From contig JAHQIW010000392.1 in the NCBI GenBank assembly GCA_019055375.1, positions 50,914-114,913 on the forward strand: DNA of 64,000 bases. Reading direction: 5' to 3'. The position numbers and the translations under genes were made by a program. This DNA comes from Parelaphostrongylus tenuis (taxonomy: Eukaryota > Nematoda > Chromadorea > Rhabditida > Metastrongylidae). The notes below the pieces were generated by a model. That model worked only from the letters and a program-made list of their open reading frames with translations. It was not told the origin of the DNA and ran no database searches. Positions within the stretch are counted from its first letter, which is position 1; each line of letters begins with the position of its first letter. Shown one piece after another: positions 52,166-64,000 of the stretch.

Positions 52166-54774
52166 TGATTTTCAATCGCTATAGTGACCTTGGATTGTAA
52201 GGATTCAGGACTAGTAAAACTCACAAATTCGTGTCGCTATATATAATTTCGAAGGTACAAAATGATCATGTGACCAATTGTTTTTAGATTTGATCACTTG
52301 TAGCTACGAGTGAAAGCGAATCGTATTATATGAGAGCTAAACGATACTTATGATTGAAATATGGGTAAATTCATGACAGTATAAAGATGTCCATAGCAGT
52401 TCAAAATTCGACCCTTTCGTAAGCATCTGTCTTTTCCTTTAAGCATTACAGGGCCTCAAAGCATCCAGCGGCGTTATTTCCAATACCAATAACCTCACTG
52501 AAATTTGTTCTATCATATCAGCCATGTACTGGCTATGAAACTCCTTTCATGCAAGTAAATCCATTGTTACTAGAAAATCACCGTTACGTTACCGAAGCGC
52601 GCCCAGCTCGATTCGCGTTGCACCCCAGGCGAAATACTGGCAGCTTGGTCAAAGGGCTAATGGAACTCTGCGTATCATGACCATCAGCCTTGGTAATTTG
52701 AAAATATCCTTGGCATCAATCACCAGAAGGTTTTCATACTTATTACCATGCTCAGTCAAGACGCAGATGTATTGAAGGTAGCAAAGTTTCCTTTCTACCG
52801 AAAAGTTCTCTTTAAGTTGAACAAATTTCTAAATTTGAAACATCGAGAAATCAAGGAAAATTAAAGAAGAAATAAGGTAAGTAAGTTTATCTGATATCCC
52901 TCGATGAACAGATTCTATTCAACGGACGTTGCAGCGATTTCTACTGACGTGATTAAAACTCACGCAGGTCATACATTTATCTGCCGCTTCAACTTTTTGT
53001 TTCGTAACCGCACTATCAGATTGTAAGTTACATAACATCAATAGTACCGTTCTTTTGACGATCTTATTCAATTTTCTTTCTTCCCATCTTCTCTGATCAA
53101 TTTCACGTCATGTAAGTTCTTTTAATGAATTTATTAGGTTGAGTAGATATAGGGCATTTCCTATTCATCTCGTTAAGTCACGAATAAATATCACCCTTGT
53201 TTCTGCTTTGTGACCTATAGGTAAGTGGTATCGCCATAGTCGTTCTGGCCATTCCGTGACAAAAGGCTTAGCAGTGATCTCCTGGAGTGATCCACATTCA
53301 GTTGTCTTACTCTTCTACTCCTTCAATGACGAAATTCTCTGTAAGCTATCTATTACGTTGTTGTAAAATTGGACTCTGATATTTTATTATATTTCTTTTG
53401 TACAGATCTAGTAAATACCACTTTCGAAAGCTATGCTATTGTGCACTGCCGTAAAGTCAATATGTGCATTTTCTCATTAACCTTCCTTCCTACTCAAATT
53501 AATCATAAGCCTTCATTCATGTGGTCGGGAAGCACACTGTAAATCGGATAGTGGGCGTCTCCAAAAGATAAGATTTCTCCTACCTTTCGAAGGAGACTGA
53601 GAGACTACCTGTAAAAAACAAGTTTCCGCTAGAAACTTTGCAAGCTATATGCTCGCTACAGAAAGCTACACATGTTAATAATATAAAATTCTTGCTAATG
53701 TTCAGTTTTTGAGATATGTGCCATACAACCGTTCTCACGTCTTAATTCGTCTGAGAAAAGTGAATACATATCAAGCCTTTACAATAATCCGATCGTTTCG
53801 GGTATATCGCCACAAATACTGTGCGGCATGGGATACATTGCGGTTCTAGTGACTTATTTACTCTCCTTTTTTATGAACACACAAAAGTTGTCTGAAGCGT
53901 GACTTTTGCGAGATCGCGCTTCATGCGTTAAGGAAGTGAGAAGAAGTAATAAGCCAATACTCCTTACTACTTGGCTATCAGTAAAATTTTGTGTTATAGA
54001 ATGTTCCGGATAAGTCAGTTTAGGAGTTAAGAACGGGCGCTAATTCGCTTACGATTTTCCTCGGGGATTTTTGTGTAAACTAACTGTTCATTTAACGGCC
54101 CATGAGATTATTCCATGTGCTCTTACGTGGAGCAAGTCGCAAAACAATCATGTAAGTATAGTTAGTAGAGCAGCGTCCGGACATCGATAAATGAAGCTTC
54201 ACGTTTGATAATAAAAGGATTACAACGCTTCATGGCAGTCAGTGTCTCCTTCATCTACCCTCTTGTTCTCAAAGCACCGTTTGAATTAAGGATATATCGA
54301 GCAGATTGGATACTCACATGAGAGCCTTGATCTGGCCCGTTGGAAATACATACGTGCTTTTTAATATAGAGCTTGAATCTAGTGAGAAATATTTGGCGAC
54401 ATCAACGCTTGCCCTAAGATAGTGAAGCCGAGTTGCAGAACTACAGCGAACTCATGCGAGCTTAACTTCACAATTGGCAAGATGACTTCTTGTTATGTCT
54501 GTCATTTTATAACGCCCTGTAGTGCAATAAATCTAAATTTCAGATCACCTACTCTAGTGTGCTAATTCATTTAAAGTTTATTATAGAACTTGTAAGCATT
54601 ATTACATGGTAAGCATCAACTTGTCGATATCGAAATTAGAAGAAGCCAAAGGTGCACCGCTCTTGCTTTAGGAAATTTTTTCCTTCATGGCTTTATAATT
54701 GCCTGCTCTTTTTCTAAAATTCTTCCTTCATTGACATGACAAATGATTTCCACTCTCGGGTGACTACTTGTCCT

Positions 54775-54890
54775 TGTTCGTAGCAACCTTTGGTGCGCTT
54801 GGGTTCAGTGGCGCATATATTTGTGTGCGCCTCTCAAACCCAAGCGCACCAAAGTTTGCTACGAACAAGGACAAGTACTCACTCAAGAGT
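54775..54890. repeat. Long hairpin in right arm
   Basis: Left stem CCTTGTTCGTAGCAA, CTTTGGTGCGCTTGGGTT pairs with AACCCAAGCGCACCAAAG, TTGCTACGAACAAGG, with one mismatch; a short inner stem GGCGCA/TGCGCC lies in the loop. Same place as the left-arm hairpin but with a different, still complementary, stem sequence. Confidence 0.9.
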
Positions 54891-55384
54891 GGAAATCATT
54901 AGCGAGGCAACCGATCAAAGTCGTATATATGCGCGCTGCTAAAAATCTCGTCGTATCTCAAGCGAGTTTACTTATCTTAGATAACACATGAAATGCGATT
55001 ATGATGAACTGGCTTTCTCACCATTCTCGCGCATTTTATCAAATAATACTGAAGAGAACAAGAAAACTGTTGAAGGAATAAGAGGTTTATATTTTCCAGA
55101 ATGGGTGCGATAAAAGAGGAGGTTCCATGGAATCAAAATTTTTGCTCTCAACTACTGTGACCTGAGACGAAGGTTTGTGATCTATCGAGCGTGCCAACTA
55201 TATATTTTGAGCCGAGTGATACCGAAGAAAAGATGATGTGGCTCTTCCTGGGCTGACGGGTTTTTTTAATGTATCTGACTTTTTATGCTCTTGTTAGAAG
55301 TGCTATACGATAAACATGCGAATAAACATGCGGTTTTTAATCGATGATCGGTTTTTCGATTCCGTGATCAAAATTCGCTAAGTC

Positions 55385-55580
55385 TTCTATATTTCTACCT
55401 GGTGTGATACCAACTTGTCTTAGAGAACAGCAGCACTGCTTTGGCACATCGATGAGCCACCGCGAGTCGTTGAGAATCCTCAATATGCTTTTAGTGACCT
55501 TAAACGAGAGTGAAATCAAAAACGAATCCATGGCACATCTTTCAAGGATCGATCAGCCAAAACCTTCTATCGTTTTTATT
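55385..55580 (+). repeat. SINE-A copy (head lost)
   Basis: Body and tail of SINE-A: GAGCCACCGCGAGTCGTTGA, then a CTTTTAGTGACCTTAAACGA block and AGGATCGATCAGCC. It lies just outside the end of the right inverted-duplication arm. A weaker reverse-strand fragment is at about 56750-56830. Confidence 0.65.
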
Positions 55581-56540
55581 TTTGTCTACTTTATCTACCA
55601 AACATATCGCCTACTGAATTGTAGACGTGAAGACTTGTCTATCACAAGTAGCTTGCCATTCCTTCCCGTAAAGACAAAGAGGAGCTTGCTTTGCAAAAGC
55701 GGCCACTAATCGCTTTTCAGTGTTCTTAACAATCACTTGGTTAAAGGCTCTTGGAAAATTAAAATAATAGCAAAAAAGGTGCATCCAAGATTGGGTCGGT
55801 ATCACGTAGTCTATCTCCTAAATCAACCAACACCCCGGGAGGCACAAGGTCCATTATGTCAACGCTGGTCCACTATTACAGTTTAGGTTCAATTGTTTGC
55901 GAATTGATTATGATAAAATCTATTTTAAATGAAATTTCACACATTAGTAGAAAGCGATTGAAATTTTGGTCTACTGTATTGCAGGACCTTAAAAACGACA
56001 AGTTCGACAAGTGGTCATCCTGTCGTCTGCGGAGTTCAGCTTTGGTGAGTTTGTTGCACTTCCGGTACTCGGCGTTACGTTATTCGAACGACTAGTGATG
56101 TTGCCAAACATTTTTTCACCACGGTTCCTTTCGATTACACGCCATGGAATGAATAGGAAAATCTTACGCTGAATGGAAACTCTACTCGTGTATGTTATTA
56201 AATATTTGAACTTGAATCTTTTAGGGCTGCACTCTATGTGTGGTTTTTGAAAAGTTTTTTAGAGCTCTGCATGATTAGAAAATTATGCTCCACACGTGCA
56301 AAAATCTATTCGGTACAATACTGTACAAATTAAACCACGCGTAATAAAATTCGGTATTCGTAAAGTATGGATGCGAGCAAGCGAACCGGTTGCAAATGGT
56401 CGTGAGATACGCGCAATATGTAGTGTCGCTGGAATAATATTCATATATCGGCATTCTGTCTAAAAGTTTCATGTTTTCTGATGAGCAACCTAGACGTTGT
56501 CAGCAACAAAATCTATTCAGTACGATACAGTACAATAGTG

Positions 56541-56580
56541 GCTAGCGTTTTGGCAAGTTCGTCTTCTTCAGAGGCCTGCA
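56541..56580 (-). ncRNA. Degenerate PLE-tail hammerhead-like motif
   Basis: Reverse strand: CTCTGAAGAAGACGAACTTG, then CCAAAACGCTAGCCAC. Layout as in the PLE tails (CUGAAGA, stem II remnant, AAAA for GAAA, CTAGCC). It implies a PLE 3' end on the reverse strand around 56500-56600. The core is damaged. Confidence 0.45.
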
Positions 56581-56867
56581 AGAGTCTAATTGGCATGCAG
56601 TCTACTGAGTCAAGCACTTTCGGAGTGAAAGCAGATAAGATATCACAAATAAATGTCTCAGATATATCCAGTGATGTAGATTGCGAACGTTTTAACTCAG
56701 TCTGTTCTGAGTGGGATCTACCATCCAGTGGCATTTTCTGATTCCTCGCGATCGAACTCTAAGTCAGTGCTGCTTATCCTCCCACAGAAGCCTGAGATCA
56801 GTCTGGTAGTAAGTATCGCTAACCCAGTCTGTTCTAAAAAAATCGGGGCTGATGTGTAAAACTTTCG

Positions 56868-56945
56868 CGTCAAGCGGGACTAGAACACGCATCTCACTCT
56901 ATCCGGGAATGCGTGCTCTATCCGTTACACTACTGGGCGCCCATT
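56868..56945 (-). repeat. tRNA-like sequence (decayed SINE head)
   Basis: On the reverse strand: GGGCGCCCAGTAGTGTAACG, then GATAGAGCACGC and GTGTTCTAGTCCCGC. A- and B-box-like blocks are placed as in a tRNA, but the anticodon arm does not fold cleanly and the B box is altered, so this is not called a tRNA gene. Confidence 0.45.
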
Positions 56946-59334
56946 ATGCACAACACTTTTTCTACGCTATAGCGCTTCTATACTGCCAGCCGCATAAATG
57001 GCTCTTCGATAGTTTTTCATTCCATGCATTTCTAAAATGGTCGCACCATGTCTGTCCCAAATCTCGTATGTAGAATATTTAATTTTGTGCAGTTTATGAC
57101 TACAAACTCCAACGAGCCTGTTAAAATTGCTCAGTCACCAAACAAACTGAAAATATTACTACAGAAAGCGATTTCGACAACTTTACATAATCTTAAGACG
57201 AATGACTAATAAAAGACGAACGACTTGAGAACTTTGACCACGTGTATTTAGGCATGGAAACATTACTGAATATCTTTTATTCAGAGTTCTATGTTAAAAG
57301 TGTTCCGCTATGAATAATCTTTACTAAAACGAAGGTGACGTCCTGCGTTCCTGTTAGAGTATCAGACTAATGGCCAAATTATCGTGGATACGCGTCTCGG
57401 TTATATTGTAAATACTTCTTATATTCGAGATATTAATGTAGAATTTTTCCGGCGTCTATGAAATGCTAAGACAATTTCAACCAAGCTATGAATAAAAAAA
57501 AATGGAGCGTTCATGAATCGATGAATTACTTGACGGCCTTCAGTGAATTTTTTTCAGTTTAAGCAGGTAACTTTCCCACATCATTTGAACTGAAAAATTT
57601 AGCACTAATAGGCATCATCTTTATCATTATTCGTCTTTTATTCTACTGTTTCTATCGAAAGAGTGCCCATTGCTCGAAGTTAGTTCAATAGAGCTCGATA
57701 GTTTTACATGGTGTAGATAGGAGAATTTGCAGACAGCATGTGTATGCATTTTTTACCAACACAAAAGCATTGTGAAAAAGTGTGATTCAATGCCTTTCTT
57801 TCTTCACACTCATACAAGAGGATCATAGTGAAAAATCCATAACCAATTAAACATAATTAAACGCCTTTTACAAGCGCTTTTTCATCTGTCAGACGTGTTA
57901 CTCTCTATGTAATATCAGGTTAGCTGATGTTATTGTTGAATGCATCTTCATACATTATTCATTGCTCTTCCATCTTGAAATTATAGCAGAAAATCTTTTC
58001 TCATATACTTATAAGATTGAAGCTCAACGATGAAGTAATGATCTCACTTAGTGTAAAATTAAGGTGCGAAGGATTTTTTATAAGGAAATTTTCTGCTACT
58101 TATAAAGATGTGATTGTGAGTGAAATAGTAAATCATCTCCATCCTCGTATTGAAATCTTCCAGATTTTCAATCCTGTGTTATTTGCAGTGATTCTCGACA
58201 ACAAAAGTATTTTGTTCTCGTGAGGATCATGTGCACCAGCTGAATCCATGAGCGTTGTGAGCGTGTTGTTATGGTTCGATACAAATCATATTCGTTGGCA
58301 GTTTAGAATTATAAGAGAGGTATTTGTGGATTTGTGCAATTTCCATTTCTTAGAGTCTGAAAGGTGCTTTAGAACTTTTTGGTTCTTTATAACTTGCCTT
58401 CCAGTTGAATGCTGGTGTTGGAATTGTAATGATACCTGTCCATGGTTTGCTCTCAGCTGGAAATCGTATTTCAATAAGAAACGTCCCCTCACAAATCACA
58501 ATGAGCCGATAAGCCAGTGCGGTGGATACTCTGATGTGAACTTGCAAAATGGTAATATTCTTTTTATTTTTTCGAACTTTTACTTTAGATTTTGTATTTA
58601 TACAGAGAATGACATTTGATTATGGCATCTAAACATGTCCGCTATTCATCTCTGTGCACATCAAAATAGCTCTTTGTTTACACTCTTTTGCTAGTTATTT
58701 ATTAACAGATGTTTTTGAACTTACTTTTTAGCCTTCACATTTAGAACTAAATGTCATATTTATGACAAATACTGATATCGGATGAATCAGATTTGAACTT
58801 TCAAGACTAAAGCAATAACTGCGAATATTAAGCATTTTCACGTGATCTACTCACAGATTTGGGTAGAAATGAAATACCAATTGAGATTCGATTGTTATAG
58901 TGCTTTCGATATGGTTTTCGACCAATCACGATAAACGGAATGTGCTATAGCTTAGTGTAAGCGGAGTAATGAAGATCGTATTGATCTCTCGTGCTGCGTT
59001 CTTTTTGAGGGATTATCTACTTAGTCGCCATGGCAGGTAAGAGGAACTCATCAGCGCTCATCATCACTAAGCGATTCAAAGCGAGCTAGTTAACATTCAT
59101 AAAGCCGCCATCGCAGGAATGCTGCTTTGTTACTACCTCTACTCGACATTTTCATCCGCATCAACGAATAAATCCTGCTCTTTATCACCTGACTTTACAC
59201 AATTATTCTGTGATTTTTTTTCTCTTTACTAATTATAAATAATTCACAAATGTTAATACTATATCCAATAGCTACGCAATGACCGTATCTCTTCAAGGTA
59301 GGTTCTAAGAAAAAATGCGTTACCTAAACGATTA

Positions 59335-59820
59335 GTTAGGCGAAAATGATGTCGTTTTCGTAGAGCTCTTCAGATAGGAGCTGTGATCGAAATACCACCG
59401 ATAATTTCGATATCTGAGGTGCGAAGTAATTCGTAACCAAATGCACGAAAGCCCATTGAAACGCAAAATTTTATGATTACAAACGATAAAGACGGTGATT
59501 GCATGATTTTGGGGGAAGGTATATCCAGTATCTTGCAAAGCATGTGGAGATGAACACATCGTTAATTAGGTAGACAATTTTACTGAATATAAAAGACCAC
59601 ACAGCTTGAAAATCAACCGGAACACTCTACTGCGCACACATAGGGCAATGATTCCGCGGAGAATACTTGATATGAAGTCACCGTTAACGCGAAGCAATCT
59701 AGGACATCCGCCCATAACATTCATGAAACGCTTAGATAAATTCCAAAATTCAAAAATGGATCACAAAAAAGTGTCTTCTGTTCACGTGTGACCTCGTGAA
59801 ATACCTACATCTGCATTTTT
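59335..59820 (+). mobile_element. PLE remnant (endonuclease region)
   Basis: In broken frames: AVIEIPP, DGDCM, ILQSMW/ACGDEHIVN, then KMDHKKVSSVHV where intact copies have MNRKEECLLITRDL. The order follows PLE1 44290-44770. Heavily decayed, with several stops. A PLE-like terminus (GAGGTCAATTAATAGTCAG) appears at about 60327-60345. The 116-codon frame between (59974-60324) is unrecognised. Confidence 0.65.
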
Positions 59821-60724
59821 TAACCGAGAAACGAAAGTCACTTGCTCAATGCGTTTCAATTTCAACTGAGTTCGATCTATTAGTCCTGGAAATCTAATCA
59901 GTTCTCAGTTTTGACGCTGAACAGCAATTTCTGAGACCGTCGCTCTACTAATCGTCTTCAAGAAGGAAAAGCTTTGAAAAAGGCTTATGGACTAAGCGGA
60001 TGTGTTTTGGAAAGACAACTTGAAAATTTGCGTGTGCACAAAAGAGTACCGTTGCCATCAAAGGGAACACTGAAATGCACGAGCGTTTCTAAATACATTT
60101 TGTGGAGTACACTTGGTGACGTTCAGGCAAACTTATCATTTTCATTTCCAGTTGGACGATATTATAAGATTGTGGTTTCTAGTGAGAGAAACAAGTTCAC
60201 ACTTAAGTTACTAGGAAGTGCTATAGTTATTAATTTCTGTTTAATGTCAACAAAGACTAAACCACGATTCTATACTCCTAGGGGCGTGGGTAGCGCAGTA
60301 ATTAGCGAAATGTGGCAAAATTAGCGAGGTCAATTAATAGTCAGTTCTGGTAAGTCATAGTTTCTGAAATATGTCATCTTATCTCGTTATTTGGTAAGCT
60401 CAATCTTCGTAGAACGCAATTTTTGCTAAAATGTCAAAATGTCACGTTCGGGTACCTCTGCGTCTTCACTACAAACATCTATCACCGTAATGAATTGGAG
60501 GGAACCATCCCCAGGTGTGGTACAAGTAATGTGGACGCATAGAAATTGGAGACGAGCTTGATTCAATGTGGATTAGAACTACGCGACTTATGCACATTGT
60601 CAAATAACATCACTACACTTCACTCCCCACTCCTAAATGTGCATTTTTAGACGTTAAATATAGTATGTTGTATATGGCCGATTCATTTGAACAACTAGCA
60701 ATCCGATTTGGATGATCAAGGTTG

Positions 60725-61160
60725 GACGGGGTGGATCTTTGCCACTTATGACAGGTTCAACTCCCGCCTGAGTTTTCGAGTTTTGCCCAACCACTCAGCA
60801 TTCCTATACATCTAGTTCTCGCGTCATGACACTGCTATAAATACGGTAATTTGAAGAATTCTTGTACGTTATCTATTAAACAAATGCTGTCATATTAACT
60901 AGGTTTAATGCCAAAATATGCTTATCAGGCCAACCTTTGAATGCTGCTTGATGACAGCCTCGACACTTCATGTCCGCAGAGGAGGCTAGCAGAGTCAAGG
61001 CCTAGGTAACGTGGTGGTTATCAGCTACCCTACGGTAGAGTGAGACGCGGGTTCAAAACCATCCCAAGGTTTCGGGCATTGTATATCACCCAGAAGTCCT
61101 GGATATTATAGTTATAAACGTCATAACTCTACTTTGAGCCCTAAAATAAATGAATTTTCG
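60725..61160 (+). repeat. Two SINE-C copies
   Basis: Copy a, about 60725-60860, has B box AGGTTCAACTCCCG and the ATACATCTAG tail. Copy b, about 60940-61160, has the TGATGACAGCCTCG leader, an A-box-like ACGTGGTGGTTATCAGC, a B box GCGGGTTCAAAACC, and the tail AGTCCTGGATATTATAGTTA. Copy b has the clearest tRNA-like head of this family. Confidence 0.55.
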
Positions 61161-61513
61161 TACATTCTCAATTAAACGTTGTATTGACAAGAGAAAAATG
61201 ATTGAGTAGGTTAAATTAAAAATTTTTTCTTTCCAACTAGTGCAGAATTTTTGTTATCATAGAATTCCATAAAAAACAGTGGGACTGTTCTCCCGAGTTT
61301 TTTCCTACTCATTGCTTTATCGTATTGCTCCTTTAGATAATCACGGCTTTTCTCTACTTTTTTTTCCTGCATACCTTCTTATTCCCTTGATTTGATCACA
61401 TCTTAGTCTTTTTCACTGGAATATCTACTTCTGAGAATAAAACGATTTCATTCACAGAAATAGCTTTCTTGATGGTTACACTTTTATCAATTACGTCGAC
61501 AATAACACCTGTA
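61161..61513. other. Probable RTE 3' UTR or flank
   Basis: T-rich sequence downstream (on the - strand) of the RTE stop. A 66-codon reverse frame at 61396-61596 overlaps the RTE C-terminus in another frame and is regarded as a shadow. Confidence 0.4.
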
Positions 61514-64000
61514 TCACCTGTCGTTTCGCTTATCGGCGAGTGACTCGAGCGGGCACCAGTAAACTCTATTCCTATCGCTGTGCAAAAGTAACCCACTGGT
61601 CCTTCACGCTTAAGGAAGTTCCCTGAGCATCATATCTTTGATCCGCACTTCTCTGGAGAAGTCGCGCATTGGGTCAGTGGTCTTCGTGTACAGCGCTTGG
61701 AAATGCCCGAGAGAGTCCAGCCAGTGGCGACGGCTCTCCGTTCCATCGGCGTGTCGCTGAAGTTGCATCACGTCTGTCCAGTCACACGTTATTTTCGATA
61801 TTCGGAACTCGTAGTACGACGTCGTTGATCTTCGATCGCTGACGTGAGGTCGGAAGGTTCGAGCCCATTATCTCGGTTTGGCGAGATACGCGGTACTTCG
61901 ATAGCATCGACCTTTCGACTTGTGCGGTCAATACAACGTCCAAGTGGCCTTTCATGCCTGCTTTACGTAGGCCGACCATGTTTCTTTCTGATGTATTACG
62001 TTGAGGGCTAGTGATAATCGTCCGAGTCTGAAAAAGGTGGGCGACGGAATTGGTAGGTGCTTTGACGCCTTCACCATGTCTTCGACACTACTCTTGAAAA
62101 CGCTCACTCAAGCCGCTCGTTTTCAATTCTGCTTACCTCTGGAGCTAGGTCGCTCACGACGTTTGGCTTAACGACCAAAATGGACAACATACTGGAGAAT
62201 GCGATAAGATAAGCGTTTCTTCTGTTAGCGTGATTGCGGGCATTCAAAATTCATGTAGTTCTTGTATAAGGCATCGTATGCAGATAGACTCAGTTGCATG
62301 ACCTGCCTTTTTCGTGCAAGTGTTGTCTGAAAACGGTCATCCTCCATTCCACCTGACTGATGGTTAGTGCTATAGGTAAGGAGGGGGGGGGGGGGGGGGA
62401 CGATATCATCAACGAAGCGAGACGGGTCTACAATTGTTGCCGTACGAGTTTTTCCACTCCTATCTTAGTTCATTCCCGTTTTTTCGCATATTCGCGGGAA
62501 CGTCCTCGAATGCGTGGCAGTGGATCTACATATCGTTAGCAAGATTGCATCTTCTTGTCGACTCCTCTTCTTACCTCGACTGTGTATACTATTCGTTTAT
62601 TATTAGTAGTTGTTTGAAGCCTTATATAGTGGCTCATGAAGGATCATTACCTCAGTACGCACTGCTTAAGTGACGTCTGGGTGTGCTAGAGCTTCTGGTA
62701 TCTCGCACCTTTGTTCTCCTATCGCACTGAAATCGAAGGCTGCCTCTCAGTGATTCTGTACCGCAAGTGTAGACGGAGCAGAATCTCTATATAGATACTT
62801 CACTGAATCTCGCCATGTCGTGTTTGATCGTCGGCTATAGTAGGGATCTTGTGTATGAATTCCTGTCTATTCACTATGTACTCCATTCATTCACCCAATG
62901 CTCTGGTCTGTGCTGTTTAGGGCTAACCGAGTAAGAGTTTTTAGACGGCTGGGAGAGCAAGCAGATGGCGGTATATGCCAACGTCAGAAAGGTCTCCCTT
63001 TCTCAACAATAAGAATGGTCTTCCTGGGTTACCGTTGATGGGAACCTTTGTATTCATTAGCTAGCAAAAGTCGAGCCAGGTGTTGCTGAGAAGTGGCGCT
63101 AGGTTCTTCAGGTGCTCTGGTCTTATCCTGTTCTAGAACAGGTGTTGCTTTAGTCTTCCACGGACGCACAGCATGTCGAATTTCGGAACTGGAAATCGGT
63201 CAAAAAAGTCATCCTTCTTTGACCTATATGCTGCAAGAGATGGCTATATGAAGATTCGAACACTGATCGGGGATTATTTTTCCTGTTCTTTCTTGTAGTT
63301 GTAACCTGTCCATCAGGGCGTTGGTGTTAATCATCTGATCGTAGGAATTGGCGAAGCTTTGGTGAAATTGGCTAATAATGCTCATTTTCAACTTCTTCTA
63401 GCTTCGGCCAAAAGTGCTGTTCTTTTCTCTTTGGACTTTCTTTCATCCCTTCTCTTCAGCGCTTCGTAAGCTCGGAAATGAGGTGTTCGGTTGCCTGTAG
63501 TTTGGGCGATTCCTTTTTGACGTATTATTCAAGTGCTGCGAGACACCCGTCTCTTCATGACTTGGACTCTCGGCTTTCATAGCGCTGACGTGGAAATCTT
63601 GAGTGAGTCGCTCGTTTACTTCGTCGATGTTGGTCACGAGGTATCCTCAAATACGCCGAGGGCAATACTCGGATACAGCCAGTTCATGTAAGTTGAGGGA
63701 CCTTGTTATTTTGATTAACAGCTCTTTATCTTGCCTCCGCGAAAAGTAGAACGTTGCGTGAAGATGATGTTATCGTTTCCATGTATGACATAGGAAACAA
63801 ACAGCAAAAATCCAATTAGGCTGTACCCTTGATTTACTAAGATGTGGTCAATTTCGTATGGTGGCTCTCCCTTAGGAGACTTTAACATTTGTCACTGGAT
63901 GATGCTTTTGAATTGTGGAGTTGGCCTGTATAGTTTTTCTAGTCGCCAGATAAACTCAGTAGCCTATCCCCTGTTTGCTCCATTCTAGCGTTCTGTAGCT
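61514..64000 (-). mobile_element. Decayed RTE-type LINE, 3' part (continues past window)
   Basis: Reverse-strand reading, order from 64000 down: IDHILVNQGYSL (end of the AP endonuclease domain, about 63800-63850); RIRPEHLKNLAPLLSNTW and LLLRKGDLSDVGIYR (RT fingers, about 62950-63150); DLAPEVSRI, SRQRSKINDVVLR (C-terminal region, 61800-62180); KDQWVTFAQR and LESLADKRNDR, stop at 61514-61516. These match the nematode RTE order. Many frameshifts and stops; the catalytic FADD region is not recognisable. A 17-base G run interrupts it at 62383. Confidence 0.78.
62383..62399. repeat. Poly-G run of 17
   Basis: Uninterrupted G homopolymer inside the LINE remnant. Its length is doubtful in any assembly. 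Confidence 0.85.

Larger units (their letters stand above)
51812..55154. repeat. Right arm of the 3.4-kb inverted duplication
   Basis: Reverse complement of 31141-34632 with scattered substitutions and indels (about 85-90% by eye). It contains SINE-A at 51925-52165 (+), a SINE-A tail at 53690-53800 (-) and a hairpin at 54775-54890. The inner edge (51811-51850) carries the foldback-family terminus TTAACACTCCTATAAAA. Confidence 0.9.
55581..59330. other. 3.7 kb with only small repeat fragments
   Basis: Apart from a decayed PLE-tail-like motif (56541-56580), SINE fragments (56750-56945) and AT-rich sequence, nothing is recognised. At 57990-58620 frames of 60-120 codons occur on both strands (for example 58248-58619) without a known motif. 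One internal stretch after TTCCAG near 58400 reads LNAGVGIVMIPVHGLLSAGN but ends within 36 codons; I cannot support a gene. Confidence 0.4.

Noticed and set aside
59974..60324. 116-codon frame
   Set aside because: No motif recognised, and it lies between a PLE remnant and a PLE-like terminus, so it is probably part of decayed element sequence.
1..64000. CRISPR arrays, operons with Shine-Dalgarno sites, prokaryotic mobile elements
   Set aside because: Spliced genes with short introns and eukaryotic retroelements show a eukaryotic nuclear sequence. No regularly spaced identical repeats with unique spacers were seen.

Overview
The window comes from a nematode nuclear genome, most likely a strongylid (clade V) parasite. 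The evidence is one multi-exon nuclear receptor gene that reads as an orthologue of C. elegans daf-12, short nematode-style introns with TTTTCAG-like acceptors, a decayed H2A/H2B histone pair, and nematode-type RTE and Penelope-like retroelements. The species cannot be fixed from the sequence.

Layout. 1-2258 is repeat-rich upstream sequence (a tRNA-derived SINE, GAAC and CA arrays, a CT tract). daf-12 runs on the + strand from an N-terminal exon at about 2259-2531 to the stop at 23408-23410. It has about 19 or 20 exons: N-terminal arm, two DNA-binding zinc-finger exons (19361-19656), hinge exons (19782-21666) and ligand-binding-domain exons (22315-23410). The first intron is about 15-16 kb and holds microsatellites, a 4-copy satellite of about 216 bp, SINEs, an internally deleted mariner, and an unreported phase-0 exon candidate at 17690-17884. 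The conserved exons carry about seven single-base frame breaks, mostly in short homopolymers. Splice sites and protein conservation are otherwise intact, which points to assembly error more than gene death.

23.4-31 kb is intergenic sequence with a cluster of three hammerhead-ribozyme-like motifs (26.2-26.6 kb), a roughly 0.8-kb foldback palindrome (27.65-28.44 kb) and a divergent H2B/H2A pseudogene pair that keeps a perfect histone 3' stem-loop.

31-55 kb is bracketed by two inverted copies of a segment of about 3.4 kb (31141-34632 and 51812-55154). Both carry the same nested SINE and a long hairpin whose stem differs between copies but still pairs. Between the arms lie two + strand Penelope-like elements (PLE1 about 42668-45160; PLE2 about 48236-51280), each with a reverse transcriptase, a C-terminal GIY-YIG endonuclease and a hammerhead-like core in its tail. 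PLE2 has a truncated inverted copy of its own 3' part fused head-to-head in front of it. PLE1 is bracketed by two oppositely oriented members of a second hammerhead family.

55-64 kb holds scattered SINEs, a PLE remnant (about 59335-59820) and the decayed 3' half of an RTE-type LINE on the - strand (61514 to beyond 64000). daf-12 is the only clearly functional protein-coding gene seen. The rest is mainly mobile and decayed DNA.
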